From: an uncultured Arsenicibacter sp.
Lineage (GTDB): Bacteria; Bacteroidota; Bacteroidia; Cytophagales; Spirosomataceae
Length of the DNA stretch: 38,202 nt
NCBI RefSeq assembly: GCF_945952095.1
Contig: NZ_CAMFHL010000052.1
Span: forward strand, 1 to 38,202
Direction: 5' to 3'
The stretch's first letter is position 1, and each line of letters begins with the position of its first letter. This document shows, in pieces, positions 7,599 through 16,275 of the stretch. Made by a program: the position numbers and the translations under genes. Below the pieces are notes generated by a model. That model did no database searches. It saw only the letters and a list, made by a program, of their open reading frames with translations, and was not told the origin of the DNA.

Positions 7599-9824
7599 TA
7601 TTTTGTCCAGCGTAATCGGCAGTTCGCGGATGCGTTTGCCGGTGGCGTGGAAGACGGCGTTGGCGATGGCGGCCGGCATACCAACGATCCCGATTTCGCC
7701 CAGTCCCTTCACACCGAGCGGATTGACGATTTCGTCGTGCTCTTCGACAAAAATCACGTCCAGATCGTGAATATCGGCGTTGACCGGCACGTGGTACTCG
7801 GCCAGGCTGTGGTTCATAAACCGGCCGATGCTGTGATCCATCACCGATTCTTCTTCCAGTGCCTTGCTGATGCCCCACACCATGCCACCGATGATTTGTG
7901 ACCGTGCCGTTTTCGGGTTCAGAATTTTTCCCCCCGCAATGGCACTGACTGCCCGCGTTACGCGGATCGTCCCTAAATCCTCGTCTACCATCACTTCCAC
8001 AAACACCGCCGAATGCGCTGCCCGTGCATAATTCTTCTGCTTCATCATCGCAGGGAGTGACGTTGACTTCTGCCACACCGCCGCCCCGCCGTTCTGGTCA
8101 ACGGCCTGTTGCAGCGAGACCGCCGCCACCGGGTTTTGTTTCAGCCGGATGTGCTTGTCCGCAAACTCTACGTCTTCCCACTTCGCTTTGGCCAGGGGTG
8201 AACCCGGAACTTTCTGCGCCAGCTTAAACAGTTTTTTGCCTAGCTCTTCGCACACGACCTTAACCGCCGAACCCACCGTGGCTGCTGTCCATGAACCGCC
8301 TTCGATCGGAGCGAGTGGCATGTCGCTGTCGCCGAGTTTAAACATGACATCTTCGATTGGCATACCCAGTGTGTCGGCCGCAATCTGTGTCATGATGGTG
8401 TAGGTACCGGTGCCGATGTCAGCCGTGGCCGACGTAACCCGCAGCTTGCCGTTGACGGTCAATACTGCTTCGGCGCGGGCGGGCATTTGATTGGCATCCC
8501 ACATGCCGGTGCTCATGCCCCAGCCAATAAGGTTGCGGCCGTCGCGCATCGACCCCGGCTGTGGATTTCGCTTCGCCCAGCCAAAGCGCTCGGCTCCCTG
8601 TCGAAAACACTCGCGCAACTCCTTACTGGAGAAGGGTTTATCTTCAGCCATATTGCGGTCCGAATAATTGATGAGCCGGAGTTCAAGCGGATCAATACCC
8701 AGTTCATACGCCATTTCATCAATCGCCGTTTCGATGGCCGGTACGCCCGTGACGCCGCCCGGCGCACGCATGTCGAGGGGCGTAAAGACATCGAGTGGTA
8801 CAATCTTGTAGTCAAGCGTTACGTTCTCTGCCGGATAAATCATCGGCGACCAGGTCGGGACAATTTCCGTGTAGTCTTCAAACTGCGAGGTTTCACCGAC
8901 CGCATCGTGGTAAATCGCGTTGATTTTCCCGGTACTATCGGCACCGAGGGCAATGTTCTGGATCGTGGCCGGGCGGTGCCCGAACGTAAACATCTGCTGA
9001 CGGGTGAGCGTAACCCGTACCGACCGCTTCAGCTCGCGGGCGGCCATAACCGCCAGAAACAGCTGATACTGTGGCCGCAATCCCGATCCGAAGGCACCAC
9101 CGACAAAGGGCGAAATTACCCGTACATCGCTGAACGACATATTAAACGCCTGTGTGACATACAACTGGCTGTTCTGAGCACCCTGCGTTTTGTCGTAGAT
9201 CGTCAGCTTATCATCTTTTTCATAAACCACCGTACTCGCAAACATCTCCATCGGATTGTGGTGTTCCGGCGAATGGCTGTAACGGCCTTCTACTTTCGCG
9301 GATGAAGCAGCATACACCTCATCAAAATTCCCGCGCGGCTTTGGCGGTGGCGGCTTCAGCAGGCTGGCCAGCCCTGATTTAGGCTTACGGGCCCGATGCA
9401 GGTTGGTATCGAGGTTGGTTTCGTGGGGAGCTTCGCGGTAATCGACCCGGATCAGCGACGCCGCATAGCGTGCCAGTTCAAACGTTTCGGCAACAACCAG
9501 CGCAATCGGCTGACCGCTATAACTGATTTTATTGTCGCGCAACGGCCGGAAAGGTGAACCCGGCGGAGCATCCTGATCCTTATAACTCATGTCGAGCCAC
9601 GCGATTTTCGGGCGGTTTTCGTGGGTTATAACCGATAAAACGCCGGGCAGGCTCAGGGCTTCGCTGGTATCGATATGCGTAATCCGGCCTTTGGTAATCG
9701 TACTTGATACCACGTAGCCATAAGCCAGATCGGGCGCATCGAACTCGGCGGCATATTTTGCCTTACCGGTCACCTTGGCCACGCCGTCGACACGGCTGAG
9801 GGGTTTTCCAATGTAGTTGCTCAT
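7593..9824 (-). CDS. Molybdopterin-binding subunit of a xanthine dehydrogenase-family (PaoC-like) oxidoreductase
   Basis: The 743-residue large subunit binds molybdenum cofactor and oxidises aldehydes or N-heterocycles by hydroxylation. It starts with the family opening GKPLSRVDGVAKVTGKAKYAAE, has the cofactor-loop motif VGGAFGSGLRPQ near residue 240, the GTYTIMTQIAADTLG segment near 475, and the catalytic glutamate near residue 710 in GVKGLGEIG. The length and three-subunit split match periplasmic aldehyde oxidoreductase PaoABC and isoquinoline-type enzymes. The gene overlaps the FAD subunit gene by 4 bases, so the two are probably translationally coupled. No N-terminal signal peptide is visible. 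The substrate cannot be told from sequence; an aldehyde is the best guess. Confidence 0.93.
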   Translation of the reverse strand: MSNYIGKPLSRVDGVAKVTGKAKYAAEFDAPDLAYGYVVSSTITKGRITHIDTSEALSLPGVLSVITHENRPKIAWLDMSYKDQDAPPGSPFRPLRDNKISYSGQPIALVVAETFELARYAASLIRVDYREAPHETNLDTNLHRARKPKSGLASLLKPPPPKPRGNFDEVYAASSAKVEGRYSHSPEHHNPMEMFASTVVYEKDDKLTIYDKTQGAQNSQLYVTQAFNMSFSDVRVISPFVGGAFGSGLRPQYQLFLAVMAARELKRSVRVTLTRQQMFTFGHRPATIQNIALGADSTGKINAIYHDAVGETSQFEDYTEIVPTWSPMIYPAENVTLDYKIVPLDVFTPLDMRAPGGVTGVPAIETAIDEMAYELGIDPLELRLINYSDRNMAEDKPFSSKELRECFRQGAERFGWAKRNPQPGSMRDGRNLIGWGMSTGMWDANQMPARAEAVLTVNGKLRVTSATADIGTGTYTIMTQIAADTLGMPIEDVMFKLGDSDMPLAPIEGGSWTAATVGSAVKVVCEELGKKLFKLAQKVPGSPLAKAKWEDVEFADKHIRLKQNPVAAVSLQQAVDQNGGAAVWQKSTSLPAMMKQKNYARAAHSAVFVEVMVDEDLGTIRVTRAVSAIAGGKILNPKTARSQIIGGMVWGISKALEEESVMDHSIGRFMNHSLAEYHVPVNADIHDLDVIFVEEHDEIVNPLGVKGLGEIGIVGMPAAIANAVFHATGKRIRELPITLDKIL

Positions 9825-10864
9825 AAAATGTCTTCCTGGTTATAGGCGTCATCCGCCTGTGTCGAACCTGCATAAGCCAGCTCCAGCGCCCGGACAATGG
9901 CCCGTTTGGCCAGCTCAATCTTGAACGTGTTGTTGCCGTAGCCCTGCGCACCGTCCAGCAACTGCTCAGCAACCTGCCGGAACAGCGTTTCACCGGCGGT
10001 TTTACCGGTCAGGAGCGCTTCTGCCGCCGGATTCCGCCACGGTTTATGGGCCACGCCACCCAGTGCAATGCGGGCTTCTGCAATCTGACCACCTTCATCA
10101 AGACGCAGCGCCACCGCCACCGAAACCAGCGCAAAGGCATAGGACGCCCGGTCGCGGAGTTTCAGATAGGTATAATGGGTGTTGAAGTGTTCCTGCGGCA
10201 GGTCAATGGCCGTCACCAGTTCGTCGGGTTCGATGGTGTTATCCCGTTGGGGTTCGTCGCCGGGCAGGCGGTGAAAATCAGCAATCGGTACCGTCCGTTC
10301 GCCGTTCGGCCCCGACACACGGACTACGGCATCGAGGGCCCGGAGCGCCACGCACATGTCCGACGGGTGGGTAGCAATGCACTGCGGCGTATCACCCGAT
10401 GAGGCCGTGCCCAGAATGGCATGGATGCGGTTGTAGCCGGTCAGTGCCCCGCATCCTGAGCCGGGCTCCCGCTTATTGCAGGGCGTTGCGGTATCGTAAA
10501 AATAATAGCAGCGGGTCCGCTGAAAGAGGTTGCCGCCGTTGGTCGCCATGTTCCGGAGTTGCGGAGAGGCGCCGGCCAGAATCGCCATCGACAGCAGCGG
10601 ATAGTTTTTTTTGACCAGCTCGTGGTAGGCCGTATCCGCATTGGTAACCAGTGCGCCCAGACGCAGACCACCTTCCGGCAGTTCGTCAATGAAGCCCGGC
10701 GGCAGGTGGTTAATGTCGATCAGGTGGTGCGGATGTTCAACATTTTCCTTCATCAGGTCGAGCAGATTGGTGCCGCCGGCGATGAATTTTGCCTGTTTTT
10801 GTCCTGAAATTTCGCTGACCGCAGCGTTTACGTTGTCGGGGCGGCTGTAGGAGAAGCTGTTCAT
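9821..10864 (-). CDS. FAD-binding medium subunit with extra Fe-S insert (PaoB-like)
   Basis: The 347-residue subunit passes electrons between the iron-sulfur and molybdenum subunits through FAD. The FAD-binding motif AGGTNLLDLMK sits at 29-39, and the second conserved block MATNGGNLFQRTRC at 106-119. Four cysteines, C119, C129, C138 and C162, fall in an insertion after this block. Such an insertion holds a [4Fe-4S] cluster in E. coli PaoB and in 4-hydroxybenzoyl-CoA reductase, so an extra cluster is likely here. The C-terminal CO-dehydrogenase-flavoprotein domain includes LRDRASYAFALVSVAVAL. The gene is 3 bases from the small subunit gene and overlaps the large subunit gene by 4 bases. Confidence 0.93.
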   Translation of the reverse strand: MNSFSYSRPDNVNAAVSEISGQKQAKFIAGGTNLLDLMKENVEHPHHLIDINHLPPGFIDELPEGGLRLGALVTNADTAYHELVKKNYPLLSMAILAGASPQLRNMATNGGNLFQRTRCYYFYDTATPCNKREPGSGCGALTGYNRIHAILGTASSGDTPQCIATHPSDMCVALRALDAVVRVSGPNGERTVPIADFHRLPGDEPQRDNTIEPDELVTAIDLPQEHFNTHYTYLKLRDRASYAFALVSVAVALRLDEGGQIAEARIALGGVAHKPWRNPAAEALLTGKTAGETLFRQVAEQLLDGAQGYGNNTFKIELAKRAIVRALELAYAGSTQADDAYNQEDIL

Positions 10865-10867
10865 GGG

Positions 10868-11413
10868 CTATGCGTTTTTAGGGGTTTGCTGCATGACCTC
10901 CTGAATCGCATCCGTGATGTGCGGATAGGCACCGCACCGGCAGATGTTGCCGCTCATGAGTTCCTGTATATCGGATCTGGATTTCGCATGGCCTTCGTTC
11001 ATCAGCCCGACAGCCGAGCAGATTTGTCCCGGTGTGCAGTAGCCGCACTGGTAGGCATCGTGTTCGATAAAGGCGCGCTGCATCGGATGCAGGTTTTCCG
11101 GATTGGCCGGATCGCCGGTGGCCAGGCCTTCGATCGTCTGAATGTCGTCGCCCTCTTTCATGACGGCCAGCGTCAGGCACGAGTTAATGCGTTTGCCGTT
11201 GACGAGCACCGTACAGGCACCACACTGGCCATGATCGCATCCTTTTTTTGTGCCGGTCAGGTGCGCATACTCGCGCAGGGCATCCAGCAGCGATGTCCAG
11301 GGCGCCAGCTGAAGCTGATGCGGCGTCCCGTTGATCGTCAGCGTGACGGGTTGTGTGGGAACCAGTCGGGGTGCCGGACGTGTAACCGGTTGTTTGGGAA
11401 GTGTCGTTTGCAT
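10868..11413 (-). CDS. [2Fe-2S] small subunit of the molybdenum hydroxylase (PaoA-like)
   Basis: The 181-residue protein carries two [2Fe-2S] clusters. The plant-ferredoxin-type site uses C59, C64, C67 and C79 (CDHGQCGACTVLVNG then SCL). The helical domain site uses C123, C126, C158 and C160 (CGYCTPGQ and CRCG). The first 20 residues are proline-rich and polar, with no twin-arginine or Sec signal. E. coli PaoA is exported with a Tat signal, so this enzyme may be cytoplasmic. It is first in the operon; the order small-medium-large matches paoABC. No cofactor-insertion chaperone gene (XdhC/PaoD) lies next to it. Confidence 0.95.
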   Translation of the reverse strand: MQTTLPKQPVTRPAPRLVPTQPVTLTINGTPHQLQLAPWTSLLDALREYAHLTGTKKGCDHGQCGACTVLVNGKRINSCLTLAVMKEGDDIQTIEGLATGDPANPENLHPMQRAFIEHDAYQCGYCTPGQICSAVGLMNEGHAKSRSDIQELMSGNICRCGAYPHITDAIQEVMQQTPKNA

Positions 11414-11509
11414 AAAAGTCCACTGTTTTTGTAGATAAAGACAAAACAGCGGACTTCCGGAGATGTTTTTAAATGTTATTCAGGCGGTAAGTATAGTCTC
11501 TGAACAGGG

Positions 11510-11968
11510 CTAGACTTCGCGTTTCCAGACGATGTAATCGGTGGCTGGCACGTCGTCGCGGACGGTTTTCAGCAGTTGAATTACCTGCCCGCGGTGGTAA
11601 GCCGAGTGGTTGCCAAGGTGCAGCAGAATATCCTGCATGGTATTCTGAAACGGGCCGTCGCCTTGCAGATTCCGGTACGTAACGACGGTAATCAGCTCTT
11701 CGTTGGTCAGGTTAACCAGCCAGTTTGTATAATTCGTGTAGTATTTTTCGGCCAGGTGCCGCAGCGACGTAACGGGCGTCTGCGGCCACGATACACCCGG
11801 CTCGGGGTTGTTTGTTATGCGGTTAAACCAGACATCCTGCGCGCCCAGAATATGGGCCATGAGCGTTAGCGCTTTTTCCGGCGGATTTCCGGTTGTTTCC
11901 AGTACCCCGATCACCCGCTGATTGGCCCAGTACTCATAGGCCATCAGATTCAGAATTACATTTTTCAT
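11510..11968 (-). CDS. DinB family protein
   Basis: The 152-residue protein has the four-helix bundle pattern of the DinB/YfiT metal-dependent superfamily. It opens with NLMAYEYWANQRVIGVLE, followed by LMAHILGAQDVWFNRI (H44 region), and later LLHLGNHSAYHRGQVIQLL, giving the usual three-histidine metal site. Some relatives are thiol transferases, but most Bacteroidota members have no tested function. It stands alone on the minus strand between the oxidoreductase operon and the GH3 gene, with about 100-base gaps on each side. Family is clear, function is not. Confidence 0.88.
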   Translation of the reverse strand: MKNVILNLMAYEYWANQRVIGVLETTGNPPEKALTLMAHILGAQDVWFNRITNNPEPGVSWPQTPVTSLRHLAEKYYTNYTNWLVNLTNEELITVVTYRNLQGDGPFQNTMQDILLHLGNHSAYHRGQVIQLLKTVRDDVPATDYIVWKREV

Positions 11969-12053
11969 ATTTTTTTTTGATGCCGGATGTTCTGGATATT
12001 AGAGAACCATCCAGAACTATCAGAACCATCAGTACTAAAAAACTCCCATCTGC

Positions 12054-15053
12054 TTAAATTCCCCGCTTAATACCCTGATACAGCGCTTCAACCACATTAG
12101 TACGCACGTTCAGCTCACTGATTTTGTTGTTGTTACGGGTTGGATAGACGCGGTTCGACAGAAATACATAGCTGATGCCGTAATCAGGGTCAATCCAGGT
12201 GAATGTACCCGTAAAGCCCGAGTGACCATAGCTCGACGGACTGGCCGAACGCGGCGCATTGCCGCTGAATTTAAACGTCGGTTTATCAAAACCCAGGCCA
12301 CGGCGGCTGCCCTGCTCAGGGAACTGGTAGCGTGTAAACTGCGTCACCACATCGGCGCTCAGGAACTGTTCGCCGCCGTAATTACCCTTCCGGCGGTACA
12401 TTTCAACCAGTTTCATCAGGTCATTTGCCGATCCGAACAAACCGGCGTGGCCCGATAAACCGTCCAGCATGGCGGCACCCTCATCGTGTACGCGCCCCCA
12501 GATCAGCGACTTGCGGAACAAAGAATCGTATTCGGTTGGTACAATGCGGTCGAGGGCGTAGAACCGGCGCGGATTGAAGGTCAGCGTCGTGGCGCCTAGT
12601 GGCCGGTAGAACGTATCTTTAATAAAGTCTTCGAAGTCAACACCGGTTTGGCGCTTCACGATTTTCGGGTAGAGGTAGAACGACAAATCGCTGTAGATAT
12701 ATTCTTTTTTAGCGTTCAGCGGCGAGTCCCGGATTTCGTCGTAAATGTGCTCAGGGTATCTGCGGTACTCAAACAGACTGTCGGTGACGGCAATCGGGTA
12801 GCGGCGGCTTTTTTCGTCGTCTAGGGTCTTAGGCTTAAACGTACCGTCGGGGTTAACGGTTTCGCGCCAGAACGGAATCCATGCCTTTAACCGCGCCTGA
12901 TGCGTCAGCACATCCCGCCAGACAATAGCTGCCTTGTTCGATTTGGCATAACCAGGCATGTAGTCGGCCATCGTGGCGTCAACGTTGAATTTGCCCATGT
13001 CAACCAGCTTCATCAGCGCCGGTGTCGATGTGCTGATCTTGGTTACCGAGGCCATATCAAACAGGTCGTCGAGGCGGACAGGCCGCGGGGCTACGCCGTA
13101 GGTGTTATCGTAGGTAATAGAGCCATAGGCTTTCCGCAGGATCACTTTGCCGTCTTTAGCCATCTGCACCACGCAGCCCGGCATGGCTTTCTGCTGAAGG
13201 GCATAGTTTACAATCGAGTCAACGCGGGCGGTCAGGTAGGCCGACGAAATGCCGACTTCTTCCGGAATGGTGTATTTCAACCGGCCAAGCGACGGCGTCG
13301 GAATGCTTTGTCCGTAGGTAAACTGCTTGTTGACTGTCACCGGCAAATGACCAACCGCGCCGAATGCCCCGAAAATCAGCTGTGCCGACAATTCTTCGGT
13401 GAAGTTCGTCAGCTGGTACGACATCACAACGGCCCGTGCCTGTTCGATGTCCGGCAGTTTATCCAGCACATACGGGTTTCCGAAAACGGTCATTACGGCT
13501 TTACCGGTAGCTGCCAGTTCGGCAACAAGGGCGGCCGTTTTGAGCTGCATGCCGTAGCGCGCACCCGGACGGATATTGTTCAGGTGAACACCGACCAGCA
13601 GGAGGTTGTAGTTTTTCAGCTGCTCACGAATGCGCGTCAGCGTCGTGTCGGCCATGCCGCTGGTGATGTTAAAGTGATCGACCTGCGTGTAGTTGCCGAG
13701 CATCTGCTGGAAGGCAGTCGGGGTGGCGGCTTCGAGCGAAACCGATGCAATTCTCAGCGTATCGAGTTGCTGAAGCGGTAGCAGGTTACCGTCGTTTTTC
13801 AGAATTGTAATGCTGTTTTCAGTCAGCTGGCGGTTGACCAGTTCCGAAAACGGCTGGTTCAGGTCGCGGACCAAATTGTCGAGCACGACCGGCTTATACT
13901 GGCTCAGACCGGCATAGGCTTTGGCCAGCAGCATTTTCCGGCAACGCGTGTCGATTGACTCCTGAGTGATGCGGCCTTCAGCAATGGCTTTTTTGACCTC
14001 AGCAATGGCCAGCGGCACGTTTTCGGTGAACTCCAGCACATCCATACCGGCTTCCAGTCCATAGCGGTCGGCCTGACCAGACGGGAAGTACTTCGTCAAT
14101 CCTTTCATGTTCATGGCGTCTGAAAAGACGAGGCCCTGGAAGCTAAGCTCATTTTTGAGCAGGTTGGTAATGATATTGGGTGACAGGGTCGACGGGCGGT
14201 TCGGCGTAGGATCGAGGGCCGGAACGCTCAGGTGCGCGACCATCACGCCCGAAGCACCGGCGTTGATCAGCTCGCGGAAGGGATACAGCTCCAGCGTATC
14301 GAGCTGCTGGCGGGTTTTATTAATCAGCGGCAAGTCGTAATGCGAGTCCGTGCCCGTATCACCGTGACCCGGGAAGTGTTTAAGACTGGTCAGCAAGCCT
14401 TCCGACTGCATCCCGCGCATGTATTGCAGGGCCTTGCGGGCCACTTCGTATTTATTTTCCCCGAACGACCGGAAATTGATCACCGGATTATTCGGATTGT
14501 TGTTAACATCGGCTACCGGTGCAAAATTCACGTGGATACCCATCCGGCGGCATTGGCGGGCCATGTCGGCCCCCATCTGGTAGATGAGGTTTTCGCGGTT
14601 GGCCGGAAGCGCACCGAGGGTCATCTGATACGGATATCGGACGGTACTGTCCAGACGCATGGCCAGACCCCATTCGCCATCAATGGCGATCAGGAGCGGC
14701 ACCTGCGACATGGCCTGGAGGCGGTTGTTCAGTTTGGCCTGCCGGACCGGACCACCCTGGAAGAACACCACACCGCCAACTTTATAGTCGTGGACCAGCA
14801 TTGTCAGCGAGTCTTCATAGCTGCGGCTGCGGTTGGAATAACCGGCCACCATGATGAGCTGGGCAATGCGTTCGTCAGGGGTAAGGGCGTTAAAAACAGA
14901 GTCAACCCAGCGGAGGGCTTTATCGTTCGGAATTGTACGCAGAAAGGAAGGGGTAACCTGGGCGTTAAGTACGGTTGTTGAGACGGTTAGCAGGCAGACA
15001 GCCAGCCAGCGTTGGAAGCGTAGGGTCATACAATTAGACATAGAGAATCCCAA
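12054..15053 (-). CDS. Secreted GH3 (NagZ-like) beta-N-acetylglucosaminidase fused to a serine hydrolase
   Basis: This 999-residue protein joins two enzymes. The GH3 part (about 40-390) has the NagZ motif KHFPGHGDTGTDSHYDLP at 225-242, with the D236/H238 acid-base dyad and nucleophile D312 in FSDAMNMKG. A GH3 C-terminal-type domain follows (about 410-580). The last part (about 600-990) is a class C beta-lactamase/penicillin-binding fold with SVTK at 669-672, YSD at 787-789 and a late GHSGFTGT. It probably cuts GlcNAc from cell-wall muropeptides or chitin-like sugars, with the second domain acting on a peptide or ester. The true start may be Met5 or Met9, since MTLRFQRWLAVCLLTVSTTV is a signal peptide. 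The gene is monocistronic. Confidence 0.93.
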   Translation of the reverse strand: MGFSMSNCMTLRFQRWLAVCLLTVSTTVLNAQVTPSFLRTIPNDKALRWVDSVFNALTPDERIAQLIMVAGYSNRSRSYEDSLTMLVHDYKVGGVVFFQGGPVRQAKLNNRLQAMSQVPLLIAIDGEWGLAMRLDSTVRYPYQMTLGALPANRENLIYQMGADMARQCRRMGIHVNFAPVADVNNNPNNPVINFRSFGENKYEVARKALQYMRGMQSEGLLTSLKHFPGHGDTGTDSHYDLPLINKTRQQLDTLELYPFRELINAGASGVMVAHLSVPALDPTPNRPSTLSPNIITNLLKNELSFQGLVFSDAMNMKGLTKYFPSGQADRYGLEAGMDVLEFTENVPLAIAEVKKAIAEGRITQESIDTRCRKMLLAKAYAGLSQYKPVVLDNLVRDLNQPFSELVNRQLTENSITILKNDGNLLPLQQLDTLRIASVSLEAATPTAFQQMLGNYTQVDHFNITSGMADTTLTRIREQLKNYNLLLVGVHLNNIRPGARYGMQLKTAALVAELAATGKAVMTVFGNPYVLDKLPDIEQARAVVMSYQLTNFTEELSAQLIFGAFGAVGHLPVTVNKQFTYGQSIPTPSLGRLKYTIPEEVGISSAYLTARVDSIVNYALQQKAMPGCVVQMAKDGKVILRKAYGSITYDNTYGVAPRPVRLDDLFDMASVTKISTSTPALMKLVDMGKFNVDATMADYMPGYAKSNKAAIVWRDVLTHQARLKAWIPFWRETVNPDGTFKPKTLDDEKSRRYPIAVTDSLFEYRRYPEHIYDEIRDSPLNAKKEYIYSDLSFYLYPKIVKRQTGVDFEDFIKDTFYRPLGATTLTFNPRRFYALDRIVPTEYDSLFRKSLIWGRVHDEGAAMLDGLSGHAGLFGSANDLMKLVEMYRRKGNYGGEQFLSADVVTQFTRYQFPEQGSRRGLGFDKPTFKFSGNAPRSASPSSYGHSGFTGTFTWIDPDYGISYVFLSNRVYPTRNNNKISELNVRTNVVEALYQGIKRGI

Positions 15054-15180
15054 AGTTAATGAAATCGGCCAATTCTGCTAATCAACACTTATTATGTGTC
15101 AGGTATACATGACAGGCCACGGTGAAAATAACCACAACTAACGTAAAAAAAAGTTAAAAGGCCGTGCAACGTCGGGTGTC

Positions 15181-15188
15181 TATATTTC
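15181..15188 (+). promoter_or_regulatory. Possible Bacteroidota -7 box for the redox operon
   Basis: TATATTTC matches the Bacteroidota -7 consensus TAnnTTTG at seven of eight positions and lies about 70 bases before the Rieske gene ATG. I could not find a convincing -33 TTTG at the right distance. It falls within the 203-base divergent gap, which otherwise shows only an A-rich run around 15145-15160. Confidence 0.3.
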
Positions 15189-15256
15189 GTAATAATAGAC
15201 AGATGCAGATCGCAGCTAACCATCGTACTTACTGATCTAATCTGTCTTATTGAATC

Positions 15257-15811
15257 ATGGAACAAATGACGCGTGTAGAGTTTCTGAAATCGATGGGCTT
15301 TAAAGGGGCAGCCCTGATGGCTTTATTAACATCGTGTGTGCGGGAGGAGGATACCTATGTGGATGCTATTACCATAGGCGGGACAACAACACCAACGTCA
15401 ACCTCAACATCGTCGTCGACTACGTCGGCACCCGTCTCATCGTCAACGTCCTCGTCAACAACCTCAACGCCGTCGACAACGACTGGCGGGGTTGACCCGA
15501 CGACGATTACCAATTACAAACTGAAGATTGACCTGACAGCCTCATCGAGTGCTAACCTCAAAAAAGTGGGTGGCTACATTGTGTCGGGCGGTATTGTGGT
15601 AGCACAGTCGAGCGCAGGGGTGTATGTAGCGGCTACGCAGACCTGTACGCACGAACCGAAAAAACAGGTGATCTACAGCAGCGGCGAGTTTTACTGCACG
15701 GCGCATGGTGCGCGCTTTTCGGTGACCGGCCAGGGGCTGAACAGCCTCGGCTCAAGAGGCCTGACGGTCTACAAAACAGCGTCTAACGGTTCTATTGTTG
15801 TTGTCTATTAA
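15257..15811 (+). CDS. Rieske [2Fe-2S] lipoprotein with Ser/Thr-rich stalk
   Basis: The 184-residue protein starts with a lipoprotein signal ending in LLTSC (lipidated C27). A Ser/Thr/Pro-rich low-complexity stalk (about 43-82) then holds the domain away from the membrane. A C-terminal Rieske domain follows, with ligands C130 and H132 (CTHEP) and C147 and H150 (CTAHG), and conserved ARFSVTGQG. The CTHE...CTAHG form is the ferredoxin-like Rieske type seen in arsenite oxidase small subunits and bacterial lipoproteins. It should move electrons in the periplasm or on the outer membrane. It is the first gene of a five-gene unit with thioredoxin, ApbE, DUF4266 and DUF3570; the next gene starts 23 bases downstream. 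Confidence 0.9.
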   Translation: MEQMTRVEFLKSMGFKGAALMALLTSCVREEDTYVDAITIGGTTTPTSTSTSSSTTSAPVSSSTSSSTTSTPSTTTGGVDPTTITNYKLKIDLTASSSANLKKVGGYIVSGGIVVAQSSAGVYVAATQTCTHEPKKQVIYSSGEFYCTAHGARFSVTGQGLNSLGSRGLTVYKTASNGSIVVVY

Positions 15812-15834
15812 TCGGAAAACCAACGTAACTCCAC

Positions 15835-16275
15835 ATGAAAATGCTGACTATTTTGCTGACTACGTTCCTGCTGAGCGTATCGGCTGACTGGGGCCTTGAT
15901 TTTGACAAAGCGAAGAGCGAAGCGTCGCAAGGGCACAAATACATTCTGCTGAACTTTTCAGGTTCAGACTGGTGCGCACCCTGTATCAAACTGAAAAAGG
16001 ACATTTTTGAAGCCGATGCCTTTAAAGCTTACGCGGCTGACCACCTGGTATTGGTGCGGGCTGATTTTCCCCGTTCTAAAAAAAATCAGCCTGATAAAGC
16101 CCAAATGGCTCGTAATGAAGCACTGGCTGAGACGTATAATACCCAGGGTAAGTTTCCGCTGACGTTACTGCTGGATGCCAACGGGAAAGTAGTAAAGGTT
16201 TGGGATGGCTACGTTAATGAAACGCCGGACGCATTTGTAAAGGAACTGGATGGAGCTACCCACCCTGCAAACTGA
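15835..16275 (+). CDS. Periplasmic thioredoxin-family protein
   Basis: The 146-residue protein has a short signal peptide (MKMLTILLTTFLLSVSA) and a thioredoxin fold with active site WCAPC at 46-50 (C47 and C50). GKFPLTLLLDANGKVV carries the cis-proline. Its FSGSDWCAPCIKLKKDIFE context matches the DUF255/thioredoxin_7 type often found in Bacteroidota envelopes. In this operon it may keep cysteines of the DUF4266 peptide or the Rieske protein reduced; that is an inference. Its end overlaps the ApbE start by 26 bases, so the two are probably translated together. Confidence 0.92.
   Translation: MKMLTILLTTFLLSVSADWGLDFDKAKSEASQGHKYILLNFSGSDWCAPCIKLKKDIFEADAFKAYAADHLVLVRADFPRSKKNQPDKAQMARNEALAETYNTQGKFPLTLLLDANGKVVKVWDGYVNETPDAFVKELDGATHPAN

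Noticed and set aside
12900..13781. Plus-strand frame of 293 codons over the GH3 fusion
   Set aside because: Antisense shadow with Arg/His-rich composition and no recognisable fold.
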